Below, in pieces: positions 46,512 to 57,990 of a stretch of DNA of 64,000 nt (position 1 is its first letter; each line of letters starts with the position of its first letter). Origin of the DNA: Xiphophorus maculatus. Its lineage: Eukaryota; Chordata; Actinopteri; Cyprinodontiformes; Poeciliidae. The notes under the pieces are model-generated. The model was given only the letters and a program-made list of their open reading frames with translations, was not told the DNA's origin and searched no databases. The position numbers and the translations under genes were made by a program. The stretch spans positions 2,721,382 to 2,785,381 of the forward strand of contig NC_036454.1 of NCBI RefSeq assembly GCF_002775205.1, read 5' to 3'.

Positions 46512-49500
46512 CTGGACAGCAAACAGAGCAGAGATAAAGAAACACAGAAACTGGAGAGCTTTACTGAAGTATTTACACCCACATTAAAATGTTTCAGCAT
46601 CAAACTGAATGTCGTTGGGATTTTATCACTTTTACTGTTGATGCAGGAGCGGCCATTTTGAAACATGATTCCATTGGATTTTCTGACTAGGAATTTGGAG
46701 TTTCCGAGTTCCGACTACAAATGAAATGCATCATTAGCCGTTAGCACTTAGCATTAACTTCCGCTCATACTTTGTTCCCACAAGTCTGTTCCAGAAGTGA
46801 TCCGCGCCATCTTGGTAGGCAACGCAGCACAAAGCATAGATGAGCCATGGCTTCCAGAACAACAGAGAAAGTAGATATCAAAATATAAAAAGTACATATT
46901 AACATATGTACATATGTACAGAGAATGAAAACATGTCAGACGATGTGGACAAGCTGCCTCTGACTATGACATTGTTCACCACTGCTACCATGAATACCTA
47001 CAATCCGTATTTCAACGGATTCGTAAAGGACTACGAACTCTTCATGTGAATAATGAGCTTCTGGTGACTGGCAGAGTAAGTATCTGTAGTAACAAACATG
47101 TAGGCTACATGTCTGTCTTAGCTAGCAGGTGAAAGCTACATGAGCTAAGCTAATTTTGCTAGTTCGGCAGTAAGTTCTACAGTAAATGTCAATGATATTT
47201 AATATTTAGTATCACACAGAGGTGGGTAAAGTACTCGGAAATAGTAATAGTTTCAATGTGTTGTTTATACGTTAGATAGGAACAAGACGAGAGCTAGTGC
47301 TAAGCTTGTGGCTTGTTTATTGTTGTCGTAGCAACTCAATAGCAACTGTCATGACAGTTATTAACAGATACCTACCAAGATGGCTGTCAGCTACAAAGTT
47401 CCTGGAAGTGTGATGTCACATGAGAGCTTTATGTTACCATGGTGGCGTAGCGCCTAATGTTTATGATTAGCGTGTTAGCGTCAGCCATGTTTTATATTTT
47501 ATTTTCTTTTTGCTACCATTTCCTGTGGTTGCAGAATTTTCCTTTTGCAACGTTTCTTTCGTGTTTCTTAGCATCTTTTGTGTGGGTGCTGCTGATTTGT
47601 TGTGTTTTGTATTTTTGCAACCTGCCAACATGTGAACAGCTTCCTGGGGTGTGAATACTTGTGCAGGCTCTGAGTATGGTTGTGAATGTGACATACGCAG
47701 CAGCAGAGCGTCAAGCAGGTGATCTTTGCAGCGTTTTCTCCCGTCCCGGCGTAGCGGTTCTTCTTGGGCAGCAGCAGCACGAAGGACACGGCCAGAGACA
47801 GATGGTAGAAGCTGTGGACGTAGGCGTAGTCCCACTCCTGCAGGCCAAAACAAGACAGCCAGACTCTGTAATTAAAACCCAAACAATCAACTCGCAGATG
47901 AGCGGCAGACATTTATCTTCCGGGCTGGGCTTTGTTTTCACGATGAGGCACCTCAAAGTAGAAGCGCAGCATCAGAGCGAGGGCGCCGAAGCAGCAGCCT
48001 GGACCGACCTGCTGCGTGTAAACGCTCTTCTCCGGGTAGACGGCCCTCAGCTGCTTCATCTTCTGCAGCTGGAACAGCAGCACAACATCAACCAGACAAT
48101 AACAGACCCGGCCGACTGGAAGCAGCACTATCAAAATAAAAGCTTCTTAAAATGCAGCTCATGGAGGGAAAGCTGGAAAGGAAGAACTCAGAATATCAGG
48201 AGAGGTTCTTCTGTCATTACACAGTCAGAAATTAATAAAATTATTTGAATTATTTAGAGAAAAAAGTAGAAGTGAACTTTTCAAAAGCATATTGTAATTA
48301 TAATATTCATTCGTTTATAAATGTCGGTTTCAACTAATCGTTTGGTTTACCAGATAAATATTTAGTTAGGGAGTTAAATATTTAGCTATGGTGGCCAAGC
48401 TCCTGTGAGGTCACGCCTTGTCATATGGCCACGCCCCCTGTGAGGTCACGCCTTGTCCTATGGTCACGCCCCTGTGAGGTCACACCTCGTCCTATGGCCA
48501 CGCCCCTGTGAGGTCACACCTCGTCGTATGGCCACGCCCCCTGTGAGGTCACACCTTGTCCTATGGCCACGCCCCTGTGAGGTCACGCCTTATCCTATGG
48601 CCACGCCCCCTGTGAGGTCACGCCTTGTCCTATGGCCACGCCCCCTATGAGGTCACGCCTTGTCCTATGGCCACGCCCCCTGTACAAGCCCTTTCCCCTC
48701 AGTTTGTTCAGCTTCCATGAACAAACTGGAAACAGTTGGTTTGAAATTAAATGTTTCAATGTTCAGTTTTGAACTAAATATTTAATTTGGAGCAAAATTT
48801 AGTTGGTTAACTAAATATTTTACCTGCTGACTTGATATTTATCTTCCAACTAAACATTCAGCTTTAAACTAAATATTTTTATCAGTTACCATGTTATTAA
48901 TATATTCACACTAAACATTTAATTGGCAAGCTAAATATTTAGCCTGAAACTGACATTTATAAATACATAAATAACTTGGTGAAAATTGTTTTCCTCTAAT
49001 GACAATCTAAATAACCCAAATTATTTCTGTTAATTTTTATCTGTTATCTTTACAAATGGCGGCCCGGATCGCTCACCCATTTGATGGTGATGATGAAGAC
49101 GGCTGATCCGATTGGTCCGGAGTAGATCCCGTAGCCCCAGCGGTCCTGGTAGATCCTCACGCCGATGGTCAGCACTCCAAACATCGATATGGTGGAGCGC
49201 TGTGGCTCGTCAAAGTCTCCCAGAGCTGGAGAGACGAGACCGGAGACAGATCCAGGTCTTTACTGGGCGCTACCCAGTAACACCAGTGGCTGGACGCTAC
49301 ACCCAGTCACACCAGTTGGGTTAACATTCAATAAGGTAAAATTAAGAGCAAATCTAAATCAACACTGCAGAAATACAAAATATTACCAAGTATTTCTGGT
49401 CTAGTTTCTAGTGCAAATATTTTAGTACACTTAAATATTCAAAAGTAACTTTACGAGTAACTATTCAGCAAGAAATAGGAGCTTGTTTTAAATCAAAAAG

Positions 49501-51242
49501 TTGTGAAAAAGTTCCAGTTCCATTGGCAGATTATTTCACTTATGTGAGAAATGTTTTGTAATAAGTGAAATAATCAGCCAATGGAATAAGTATTTTTTAA
49601 AATCAATATTAAGGAATTATTAACATAAAACAAGTTCCTACATATTAAATTTACTTTCATCTCATTTCAAGTGTACTAAGATATTTGCACTAGAAATTAA
49701 ACCAAAAAATACTTTGTAAGATTTTGTGTTTTTGCAGTGAACCAATCAGAAACTGGGATTTAATGTCATTTAATTCCAGATTAATTTCTGATTGGAGCCT
49801 CAGTTAGCACAATGTTGCGCATTTTAAAGATATTTTTAGGGACATATTTGATACAAGCGAAAGACAGATGGACCAATCAGAGGACTCAGATGTTTGACAT
49901 TTGCTGCAGAGGCTCAGTCAGATGCAGGCGGAGCAAATTTTTTGCTTCAGAGCAGTGAGTGCGCCCGAGTGTTCAGAAATCAAAGACGCAGCAAATGTTG
50001 CAGCAACTGCAGCAGGCCGGGACGTTTGAACCGCCGCTGTTCTTCGTACCAAGCAGCATAAATATGGTTTTACCTACGAGCGTGACCCACATGGAGAGCG
50101 CCGTGCCGTAAACGCTGAAGTACTCCAGGATGTCGTATCTCATAAAACAGAGGACGGAGAGGCCTGGACCGTCGCAGGCATGATAAATCTGCAGGAACAG
50201 AGTCACAGAGTTACACTACACTGGACTAATCCAGGACCCTTCACATTAAAGTTACCGCAACGTGAGATTTTTATTCAGTGTAATGATCAGCTGATTCATT
50301 GCAAAAATTAAGTCAATTTTTTTACAATAAAACTTCTAAACAAAGAATTTTAAAATGCAAAAATAATTTACAAATAATTTTAAAATGATTATCAATGAGA
50401 AATTAACTATAATTAACAAAATAGCTCAAAAACACAATAATAGGAATTTTAAAATGAAATTAACCCTTTATCTGATTAATATTACATTAATGATAACTTT
50501 TATATTTCATTGTGATTTTAGATTTTTCTTTTTACACTTTTGTGGTTTGACTATTTGATTGTTGATTTACTTTGTTTATTTCAGTAACATTTTAAATTAT
50601 TTTAACTGCTAATTTAACAATAATAATAACTATTAACTGATTTTTAATAACAGTCATTTAATTAGTAAGTATTTGGTTAATACATAAGCAATTAAAGTAA
50701 CATTACTTAAATTTATGTATTTTTTCAACCAATCAAATCAAATTTAACATAAAAACACAAAAATAAAAAGCAGTAAAAACATCATACAGTCACCAACAGA
50801 GAAACTAGTAAACATTATATTTTGTTACAGCTCTTCTAAATCATCCATTCACATCAAATATGTTGATCAACGTTCCAATAATTATGGTTCAAGAACAGAA
50901 ATAAACAGGTGAGTTTTTGGTCCTGATTTAAAGGAACTCAGGGTTTCAGCTGTTTTGCAGTTTTCTGGAAGTTTGTTAAAGATTATGGAAACAAACTTTT
51001 TTGAAACAAACCGATACATTTTTTCCTAAGCTTAATAAAAAACAGACGGTGGGATTTACTGGTCGTCCTTTACGCTGCAGGTAAGTGAAACGGTTTTGGA
51101 TTCTCACCGCGGTGAAGAACATGGTGAAGAAGTAGACCATGGCCTCGGTGTGGAAGCCCCTCTTGGCGGCCACGCTGGCGGCCGGCAGGAACACCAGGCT
51201 GCTGGCGGTGGGGAGCAGCATCTTGGCGATGAAGGCGCCCAT
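46308..51242 (-). CDS. mymk: Myomaker (Tmem8c), myoblast fusion protein, with candidate extended C-terminus
   Basis: A multi-pass plasma membrane protein needed for myoblast fusion, acting with myomixer. Conserved coding exons: 51242-51108, 50188-50074, 49225-49077, 48068-47952, 47837-47697, giving 219 residues in phase. From memory, zebrafish Mymk has 220 residues ending CCCV. Diagnostic blocks: MGAFIAKMLLPTASSLVFLP, HACDGPGLSVLCFM, DILEYFSVYGTALSMWV, DRWGYGIYSGPIG, VYTQQVGPGCCFGALALMLR, AYVHSFYHLSLA. There is no stop after the terminal LTLCCC. The next bases are a strong donor, GTATGT, at 47696. A good acceptor (long pyrimidine tract and CCAG) at 46513-46512 opens exon 46511-46308, which is in phase (phase 0) and adds 67 residues (starting TMSPGSSKEKTNK, ending KLKELNGWK) before TGA, for 286 residues in total. 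Without that splice, reading would run 42 residues to a TGA at 47570-47568 (261 residues). The first five exons are certain; the sixth is inferred. Confidence 0.9.
46900..47090 (+). other. Short open stretch of protein-like composition in mymk intron 5
   Basis: One plus-strand frame from about 46968 reads DYDIVHHCYHEYLQSVFQ and continues open to a GTAAGT at about 47079. It looks like a fragment of a transposon-borne protein, but I cannot name the family. It is flanked by MITE-like sequence (ggagcggccattttgaaac near 46648) that recurs at 53190. Confidence 0.25.
48384..48684. repeat. 34-35-bp minisatellite in mymk intron 3, about 8.5 units
   Basis: The consensus unit contains tatggccacgcccc, then tgtgaggtcacgccttgtc. 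Units differ by one C in the C run and by a few substitutions (cacctcg for cgccttg). Every unit holds CCACGCCC and an AGGTCA hexamer. Confidence 0.95.
49363..49739. mobile_element. hAT-like MITE, full length, in mymk intron 2
   Basis: CACTGCAGAAATACAAAA at the left and GTGTTTTTGCAGTG at the right. Interior blocks such as 'tctagtttctagtgcaaata' match 20203-20585. Confidence 0.75.
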
Positions 51243-51430
51243 GGCTGGATCAGACTGAGGCAGTGAAGCTTTCACAGGAGAACATTTCTGATCTGCTCCT
51301 CTCCTCTCTGTCGCTCAGCAGACAGCTGTCCACTGAGGCCATTTAAAGTTTAAATGTCCCTCAGATGACGGGGCCATGTGGGCTCTGGGGCCATCTGGGC
51401 TCTGGGGCCGTGTTATTGGTGACCAGCTGT
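51243..51430 (-). promoter_or_regulatory. mymk promoter region with four E-boxes
   Basis: Upstream of the mymk ATG (51242-51240) are CAGCTG at 51323-51328 (in the palindrome GACAGCTGTC), CATGTG at 51375-51380, CATCTG at 51392-51397 and CAGCTG at 51424-51429. An AT-rich TTTAAA pair (about 51342-51355) could act as a TATA-like element, and an inverted CCAAT box lies at 51415-51419. Mymk is a known direct target of MyoD/myogenin through E-boxes. Which site is used here is not shown. Confidence 0.5.
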
Positions 51431-54400
51431 CTGCATACCAGCAACTTGACGCAGGGCGAGGACCAACATGGCCGACTGTTGAGGTGAAGCGTCTGTTTCT
51501 GCGTTAAAACGACTCCTGTTAGATTCTCCTTCCTGGTCCAACTGCTCCTGACTTTATCATTACACCTTCTGTGGATCATTTCTTCCACGTTGAGACCAAC
51601 GTCAGCTGCGTTTCCATTTACCATAAAATAGCACAAATTGAGATTGTGAAAATAAACTTGACTAATTGCAACATTCAAATAATAAAAAGCCTCAATAGAA
51701 AATAGAAAGAGAAACAAAGCAGCTGAAAATGGAACAAATGTTTAAGCTTTGGTCTCAACAGAACCGAGTCTACTGGACTACAAGGTGAGAAAACACCGTA
51801 CAGACGGCGGTTTGTAGAAGTCAGAAGTAGGAAGCTCAGAAACGGAGCCTCTCCTTCTCCCTTTTGACTCGATCAAATAGCCTGAATTCAAACCACATGA
51901 TTTAAATATAAGCAGCGTTTCTTCTGACACCAAAGCAAAACCCAAAAACTGTTGCAGAAGTGGAAAACAGTCTCAAAACAGACTCAAAATATGTTTAAAA
52001 AAACCCATAAACATATATAGATGTATGGCGTCTCCTTTCTTCTTCTTCTCCTCCTCTGTGCTCATGTAGGAGGCGTGGAGGCCGAGAGCGGCTGGGACAT
52101 GGACACCAGTTTATGGAGCCTCACTGGAGTATCACTTTAGGAGCAATTAATTTCCACTGACCAGGAATAAGTTTGGTGATATTTTGGTTTCTATGAAGCC
52201 ATTCTGAGACTCTTCAGGACATTTAAGAGGATTTTTAGCTGTAAAACCTTTTCCAGCTTCAGCCTTCTTGGATTAGCAGTAGAAACTGTAATTTGTTGAA
52301 TTTAAAAAACGTTTCTCTGCAGTCGAACCTTCAGTGCCATTCTCCAGCACAGCTTTCAGGCCAGTCTGATGATTTGTGTGGACGGGAGAGGAGAGTAAGA
52401 AATGCAGAGTGAGTCCAGCTTTCTGCTGCTTGGAGGGAATCTGTAGTTTTTATTTGTCACTTCCTGTCGGGGAGAAGATTTTATAGCCGGCTTCGCTCTG
52501 CGGTTGCTCGTCTCGGGCTCGTCACCAGGCTGTATGTCTTCATTACAGGGTTTGTAAGTGTTGAGCTGAAATCCTGCCGAGTTACGCCCATCAGCTGGGA
52601 GCACTGGTGAAATCCTCCGCCGCTCCAGCTGGAGAGTAAAAACCTGTCGCACAAACATCAAGATGTGAAAAGTTTACTTTTTGGTTTTTGTTGATTTTTA
52701 TTTTTTGTCTTGTTTTGATCTGTTTTGTAATTGTGCAGCATTTGCTTTTGATTCAGATAAAAGAAAAATATTTCTGTTCATGTCTTTCATTATTAGGATA
52801 AAATAACTAGATGGATTAATAATGGATAACTGATTAAATATTTACTTTTACATGTGTTAAAGTAGCGTCACAGTGAGTCACACAAACTGCAGAAAACATG
52901 GAAATAGTAAGAAAAACAGAGACAGGGAGTTGATTTAAAGTATTTCCCAGATGTTTAGGACCGAAGCTGCTGTTAGGCAAGAAAAAAAAAAAGATATTTG
53001 ATTTTATTTTACTCTGTAAAATAAAAACAAACACTTCAGCTAATGCGTTTAGCAATCCAGCACTTTTGCTCACTTTGAAAACGTACTTGGCTTCTCCTAA
53101 ATAAAATTTTCAGAATAAATTCCAAAGTGCTAATTTACTAATAAGTATAATTATAAAATGACCAAGTTTCCACCAGGGCTACTACTGTTGAAGCAAAGAG
53201 CGGCCATATTGAAACGTAAAGAGAGTTTGGACGGCGTTCCAGTTGATTTTTATGACTGGGAAGTTGGAATTTCTGAGTCCCAACTCCAAACTGAATGCAC
53301 CATTAGTGTGTTAGCAATAGCTTCTGCTAATTACCATGGTGGTATAGCACGTAGCATTAGCAGAATTATTGTCTATTGTTACTGAATCAGGTTTAATGAA
53401 AAATCAAATGGAGAAAATTCAGACTTTGTGTTCTGCACATTTACCAGATATTTTCCTATATCTATGTCAAATTAAACAACTTCTGGATTCAAGGTTTTAT
53501 ATGAGAAAAAGCAGAATATGTCAGCATCTTCTCACCAGCTAATAAAAGCTAACATGAAGCTGTAAGGCTACTTTGAGTGAAACAGCTGAACCATCAACCA
53601 TCATATACTGGACAGTCAACGTCCACTTCTAACCCGACTGGATCATAACCAGTTCAGACCTATGATGGTCAAACTGTGTGAATGTAAACAAACCCCATGT
53701 GGCACAATAAAGCTAATCATCAGGCTAATCTGTGTTTGCCTCCCAGAGAAACCTTATTTGACTGAAGGATGTCTGAAGACGGCGTGGCAGCAGTTGGCCC
53801 TGCTGCTCCCCTCTCAGCTGTTGCACCTGCTCAAAGACTCGAGGCAGCAGCACAAAGGGTGCAGTGTCACAGGACTCTCACCACATGCCTCTGATTCCCA
53901 GGGAGTTTTATCAACCAGAGCAGGCAGAGGACCGGGGAGGCTAAACCGCACCATCTGCCGGGAATCAACTGCAAATACGACACAAACAAATCTGTTGGCA
54001 ACTCTGCTGTGCAAAAATAAAACCTTTTCTTCTAAGGCAGCATGATCTCAGCCTGAAGCTGTGGCAGAAATCCAACCTTTAGTGGAGGAAAACAAAATGT
54101 TTTAGATTTGTTCCTGTTTGTTGGACAAAAGCTCAATCTTAAAACTCAGAGGTTTGGTAAAGTTGATCAAACTCCTCACATTTATGTGTGACAGCAGGAC
54201 AGAAAATACTTTTTTGGTTGTAGACGGCGTCTGACGGTTGTCATGGAAACCTGAAGGCCCCTCTTCGGTGCAGTTCTTCATATTTATACCTCATGGAAAC
54301 AGAAAGTCATGATTAGAGGTTCCCAGGAACTCTGAACTAAATAAAACAAAACATTCCTTTCAGTTTGGTGTTTTGAATTAACTCCTGTATTTTGTTATTG

Positions 54401-54784
54401 TTAGTTAGTTTTACTGGTTTTATTTATTCTACTTTTCCCTGGATCCTCTTCCTTCTGTTCAATCTGCCATTTTAACCAGCTTATGTCCCTGTGTTTGGAT
54501 TTTCAAAAAAATATCCACACTTCACATGATTCTGCCTACATACTGCCTGCATTTGGTGCTGCAAAATATCCTTGATTTTTTCATTTATGTATAAGAAATT
54601 CATAGGATGTATTCCATCTTCTTTGCCTGATATTTTTACCAACTGAATAATATAAAAGGCCGACTTTGTCCTAATTATTATTGTAGGAATAATGTTAGAG
54701 CAACAAAAAAGGCTACTGACACTTATTTATCAGAGGTGCTAAAATAATTAGTCCATATCTGAGTCCTTTGTGTTTCTCTCTAAA

Positions 54785-55250
54785 CATTCACACCAGGCCT
54801 GTTTCACAACTTTAATCCAACTCCAGTCCATCTGTCTAGAAAGTCCAGTTGGTTTGAGGAGGTTTGACTGTGTAACTGGACCAAACAAACTCTGGGTCAC
54901 CTACAAACCTCGATCTTGGTTCTGTAGTGCATATGTGAACACCAAGCGGAAAATCAGGAAGCAGACTACAGCGCAGGGCATTCTGGGTAAATATAATCAA
55001 AACAAACATGCTAGCCTAGCACTAGCCAGAGAAATGACTTGTGGTCTTTAGAGAAATCCAAGAACAACTAAAATCTGATGCCACTCCGTCTTTGTTTACA
55101 TTTTGTAAAAAAATTAAGTTGCTCTCAGTGACTTCAGAGGTTTTGTTGTCGTTTCCTTCAGTGGTTCTTGCTGCAGCGCCCCCACAGGTGAGGAGGGGAA
55201 CAGGCTAGTCCCCAATCAAACCACATCTACCGGACTATCAGGTGTGAAAA
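54785..55250. mobile_element. TTCACACC-family palindromic MITE
   Basis: Begins acattcacacc and ends caggtgtgaaaacatcc, an inverted pair. It contains gggcattctgggtaaata and gcagcgcccccacaggtgag, shared with 36981-37905 and 62165-62720. Confidence 0.7.
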
Positions 55251-56495
55251 CATCCTTGGTCAATTTATTGGCTGATTTAACTTAACCTGAGGTACAGCAT
55301 CCATCCACCCTCAGGGTGATCCGAGGCCGTTTCCAGGTCAGGTTCTGTAGTTTTGGTTCTGCTGCAGGTTTCCTCCCTTTAGACAACAGTACCAACCCAG
55401 GATGGACCTTATTAGTTGTCACATCATGGGTTTCCATGACGATATCTAGTGGTCCAATGTTGGAACTAGTGGGTTTTTGGAACCTTTCACAGACTGTCCT
55501 TCTGCACTGAGATGTAAAGATTCCCCAAATTATAGCATTTTACAGACGTTTTTTGTTTAGTTTTCCATGTCATGAGACTTATAGGAGCAACTTCATGACA
55601 CATTTTTTGACTAATGTGCTCAATATTACTCGAGACATGAACCAGGGGTTAAACATTACCCTCTGCAGCCATGAGGAAAGCCCTGGAAGCCAAGGAGGCA
55701 AATATGAATGACTGTGCAGGTGTTACTGCCACCGCATGCGTCTCCGCTGCGCACTTCACCGTACCTGACCCGGCTGGTTCAGAGCACAGATATCTGCTCA
55801 TCAGAAATTGCCAGTAGACTTCAGAGTCAACATTGACAGTTTCTGTGAGTTTTTTGAAAGCAACTGAGCACGATGTGTCACCAGATCACATCAACACTGA
55901 ACAATTTCCAAATAAATGCAACTTATGCTCCAGTATATCTGGTATGTTTTTCCTTTTCATGACACATTTTTTGACTAACGGTTTGTTGTAAAAGTTGAAA
56001 TCCCATTAATTTGCATGGAATTCAATGCTACAACTTTTATTTTGAAGGCCACTGCTTTCCTAATGTCATCAGTGCCTTTATGTGGCTCAGCAAATGTGTT
56101 AACTGCCCTTCAAGAAGTTTTTTGCACTTAAATATGTCAGCTAGCGTCAAAGAGGAAAAAGTGATGCAGAACGCAGAGTTTATAAAAATAATTGCCATCC
56201 CTGATGTGAATCCAAATACCACCGTTCCTTCAGAGTTTCATGCTGTGGATGCTACTAAATGATTTTTAAGAAATGAGAAGTAGAGGTCATTTAGTCCAAT
56301 AATTCATCTTAAACATCTAAATTATTTATTTTTAACTGTGTTTTATCTAACATCCAATAACTGAGCAAAGCCAGTTTTCTTCCTCTGAATATTTCTCACT
56401 GCGGTTCCGTTTATGACACTTTTAATTGCTCTTTGTCTGGAGGCTCTAACCCTAATGACTCCCAACACTTTGCATGCTGCTAATGGGCACGCTCC

Positions 56496-56497
<2 letters not shown>

Positions 56498-56537
<40 letters not shown>
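56498..56537. repeat. (CA)n microsatellite
   Basis: About 19 perfect CA units upstream of mymk. Confidence 0.9.
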
Positions 56538-56538
<1 letters not shown>

Positions 56539-57732
56539 GTGGGAGTGTTACTTACATTCACTCAGCAGCCTTTATTAAACTCTCACATCAAGGTGGCACG
56601 CTTGAATTACTGGTGGGACCGTATTGCTCTGGTCTGGCAGACGGTGTGAACTGCCTCCATCAGCAGGGAGCTAAAGCTAAAGAACAGGACCTCAGCAACA
56701 CACGTCAGGTCCAACAGTGTTGCTTGAATGTTGCCTATTATGGTTATTATTCAAGCTGTTTGGCTGCAGAGAAGATGCTAAACATGTTTTCCTTTTATTT
56801 TATTTTGAAGTGTTTATTTTTGCCTGCTTGCAATGTCAGCCAAACTTCATCCTATAAAAATCCTAGAGGGTTTTTGTGGGCTGGAAAGTGTCCATAAAAG
56901 CTGTCTGTCCATATGTCCCTCCATCCATTCGTCAACTTATAATTTTAGTTTTCTAAATAACTGAATCTGAACCAACTATGACCTGTAATGTTGGATAAAT
57001 AAATTGTGGTGTATTCTAACCAGTTAATGAAGTGGAGAAGAAGTCGATCTGACCAGGAAGCGAACAGACGATTGAGAGGACGCTCTGGTCATGACAGGAG
57101 GTAAGTTCACAGACCTGAAAGTAAAACCATGAAACATGGAATGACACAGAAGGAGTTCAGCACAGTGAAAAGACAGCTGTACCAACAGAGGAGCGACTGA
57201 GCGAGGTAGAGAGGAAGAGGGAGCGGCGAGAAATAACAGCAGAGGGAAAGATACAGGAGACGAGCTGAAATCATAATAAAACATGAAGGACTGAGACAGA
57301 CAGGGGAAAAAAGGGCAGGAAGACACGGTGGTCCTCAGACTTCTCTGCTTCACATCATTCACCTGGATCTTCTGGGCTCACCTGACGGTTCCTTGTGTCC
57401 TGAAAGGAGTCATTTACAGAAGGAGATCTATGAGCCAGTTCAGATGAACAGAAAAGAAACAAACAAATCACTGCAGAAAATTAAAGGAAAGAAACAGACA
57501 CAGATACTGTAGATGCATTTAGGTTTACAAAGAGGCCCTGAATCTGCTGCTGAATCAGGGAAAGTTCTGGAAAAATCCCACAGACGAAAACGTCTGAATC
57601 TGTTAAAAGAAATGACAGATTTCTTAAACTTTACTAAGATCTAAAAATTGGACCTAGTTGCTCCCTTCTTGACCTCCGGTTAGAAACTGAAACAAAACCT
57701 TTTTCTTTCTCACTGTCTGACATTAAATCAGA

Positions 57733-57990
57733 CTAATCCTTTCTGTTAGGACCACATCTGCTACAAAAAGTAGACAAAACCCCCAAAACGGAGACCCTCC
57801 TCTCCATGACCACGCCTTGCATCTTATCCAGGAACAACACAAACAGGATGGAGACCCGGTAAAGGTTCATGCTGCCCCTGGGAACCCACAAACCAACCCA
57901 GCAAAGCACATGTGAACCAGTTTCACCATGGCCTTGGGTCCATTGTTCCAAAGAGAGGATCCTTCTCCTATTGAATCCCACGTTTTAACC
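57733..57990 (-). mobile_element. Decayed LINE reverse-transcriptase fragment
   Basis: Read on the minus strand, 57826-57893 encodes EPLPGLHPVCVVPG, a phrase frequent in teleost non-LTR retrotransposon ORF2. It is followed by a stop, and after a frame change by LLFVADVV (near 57751-57772), where the catalytic box would be FADD. Both aspartate pairing and frame are broken, so this copy is dead. Confidence 0.65.

Larger units (their letters stand above)
51431..57720. other. Gene-poor region upstream of mymk, left part
   Basis: No frame shows a convincing protein. Contents: a piece of the TTCACACC-family MITE at about 51715-51800; a MITE fragment at 53190-53400 (gcggccatattgaaac) shared with mymk intron 5; a MITE at 54785-55250; a 23-bp direct repeat (55592 and 55956); and a CA microsatellite at 56500. 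The rest is unremarkable AT-rich DNA. Confidence 0.4.

Noticed and set aside
46234-46661. Overlapping plus- and minus-strand frames over the candidate mymk exon
   Set aside because: Only the frame with the splice-supported phase (46511-46308, minus) joins mymk; the others are shadows of GC-rich sequence.
48384-48684. CRISPR-like array
   Set aside because: Units are contiguous with no unique spacers, and the DNA is from a vertebrate; it is a minisatellite.
57024-57362. 112-codon minus-strand frame
   Set aside because: Low-complexity serine/phenylalanine-rich translation of purine-rich DNA with no motif or splice support.
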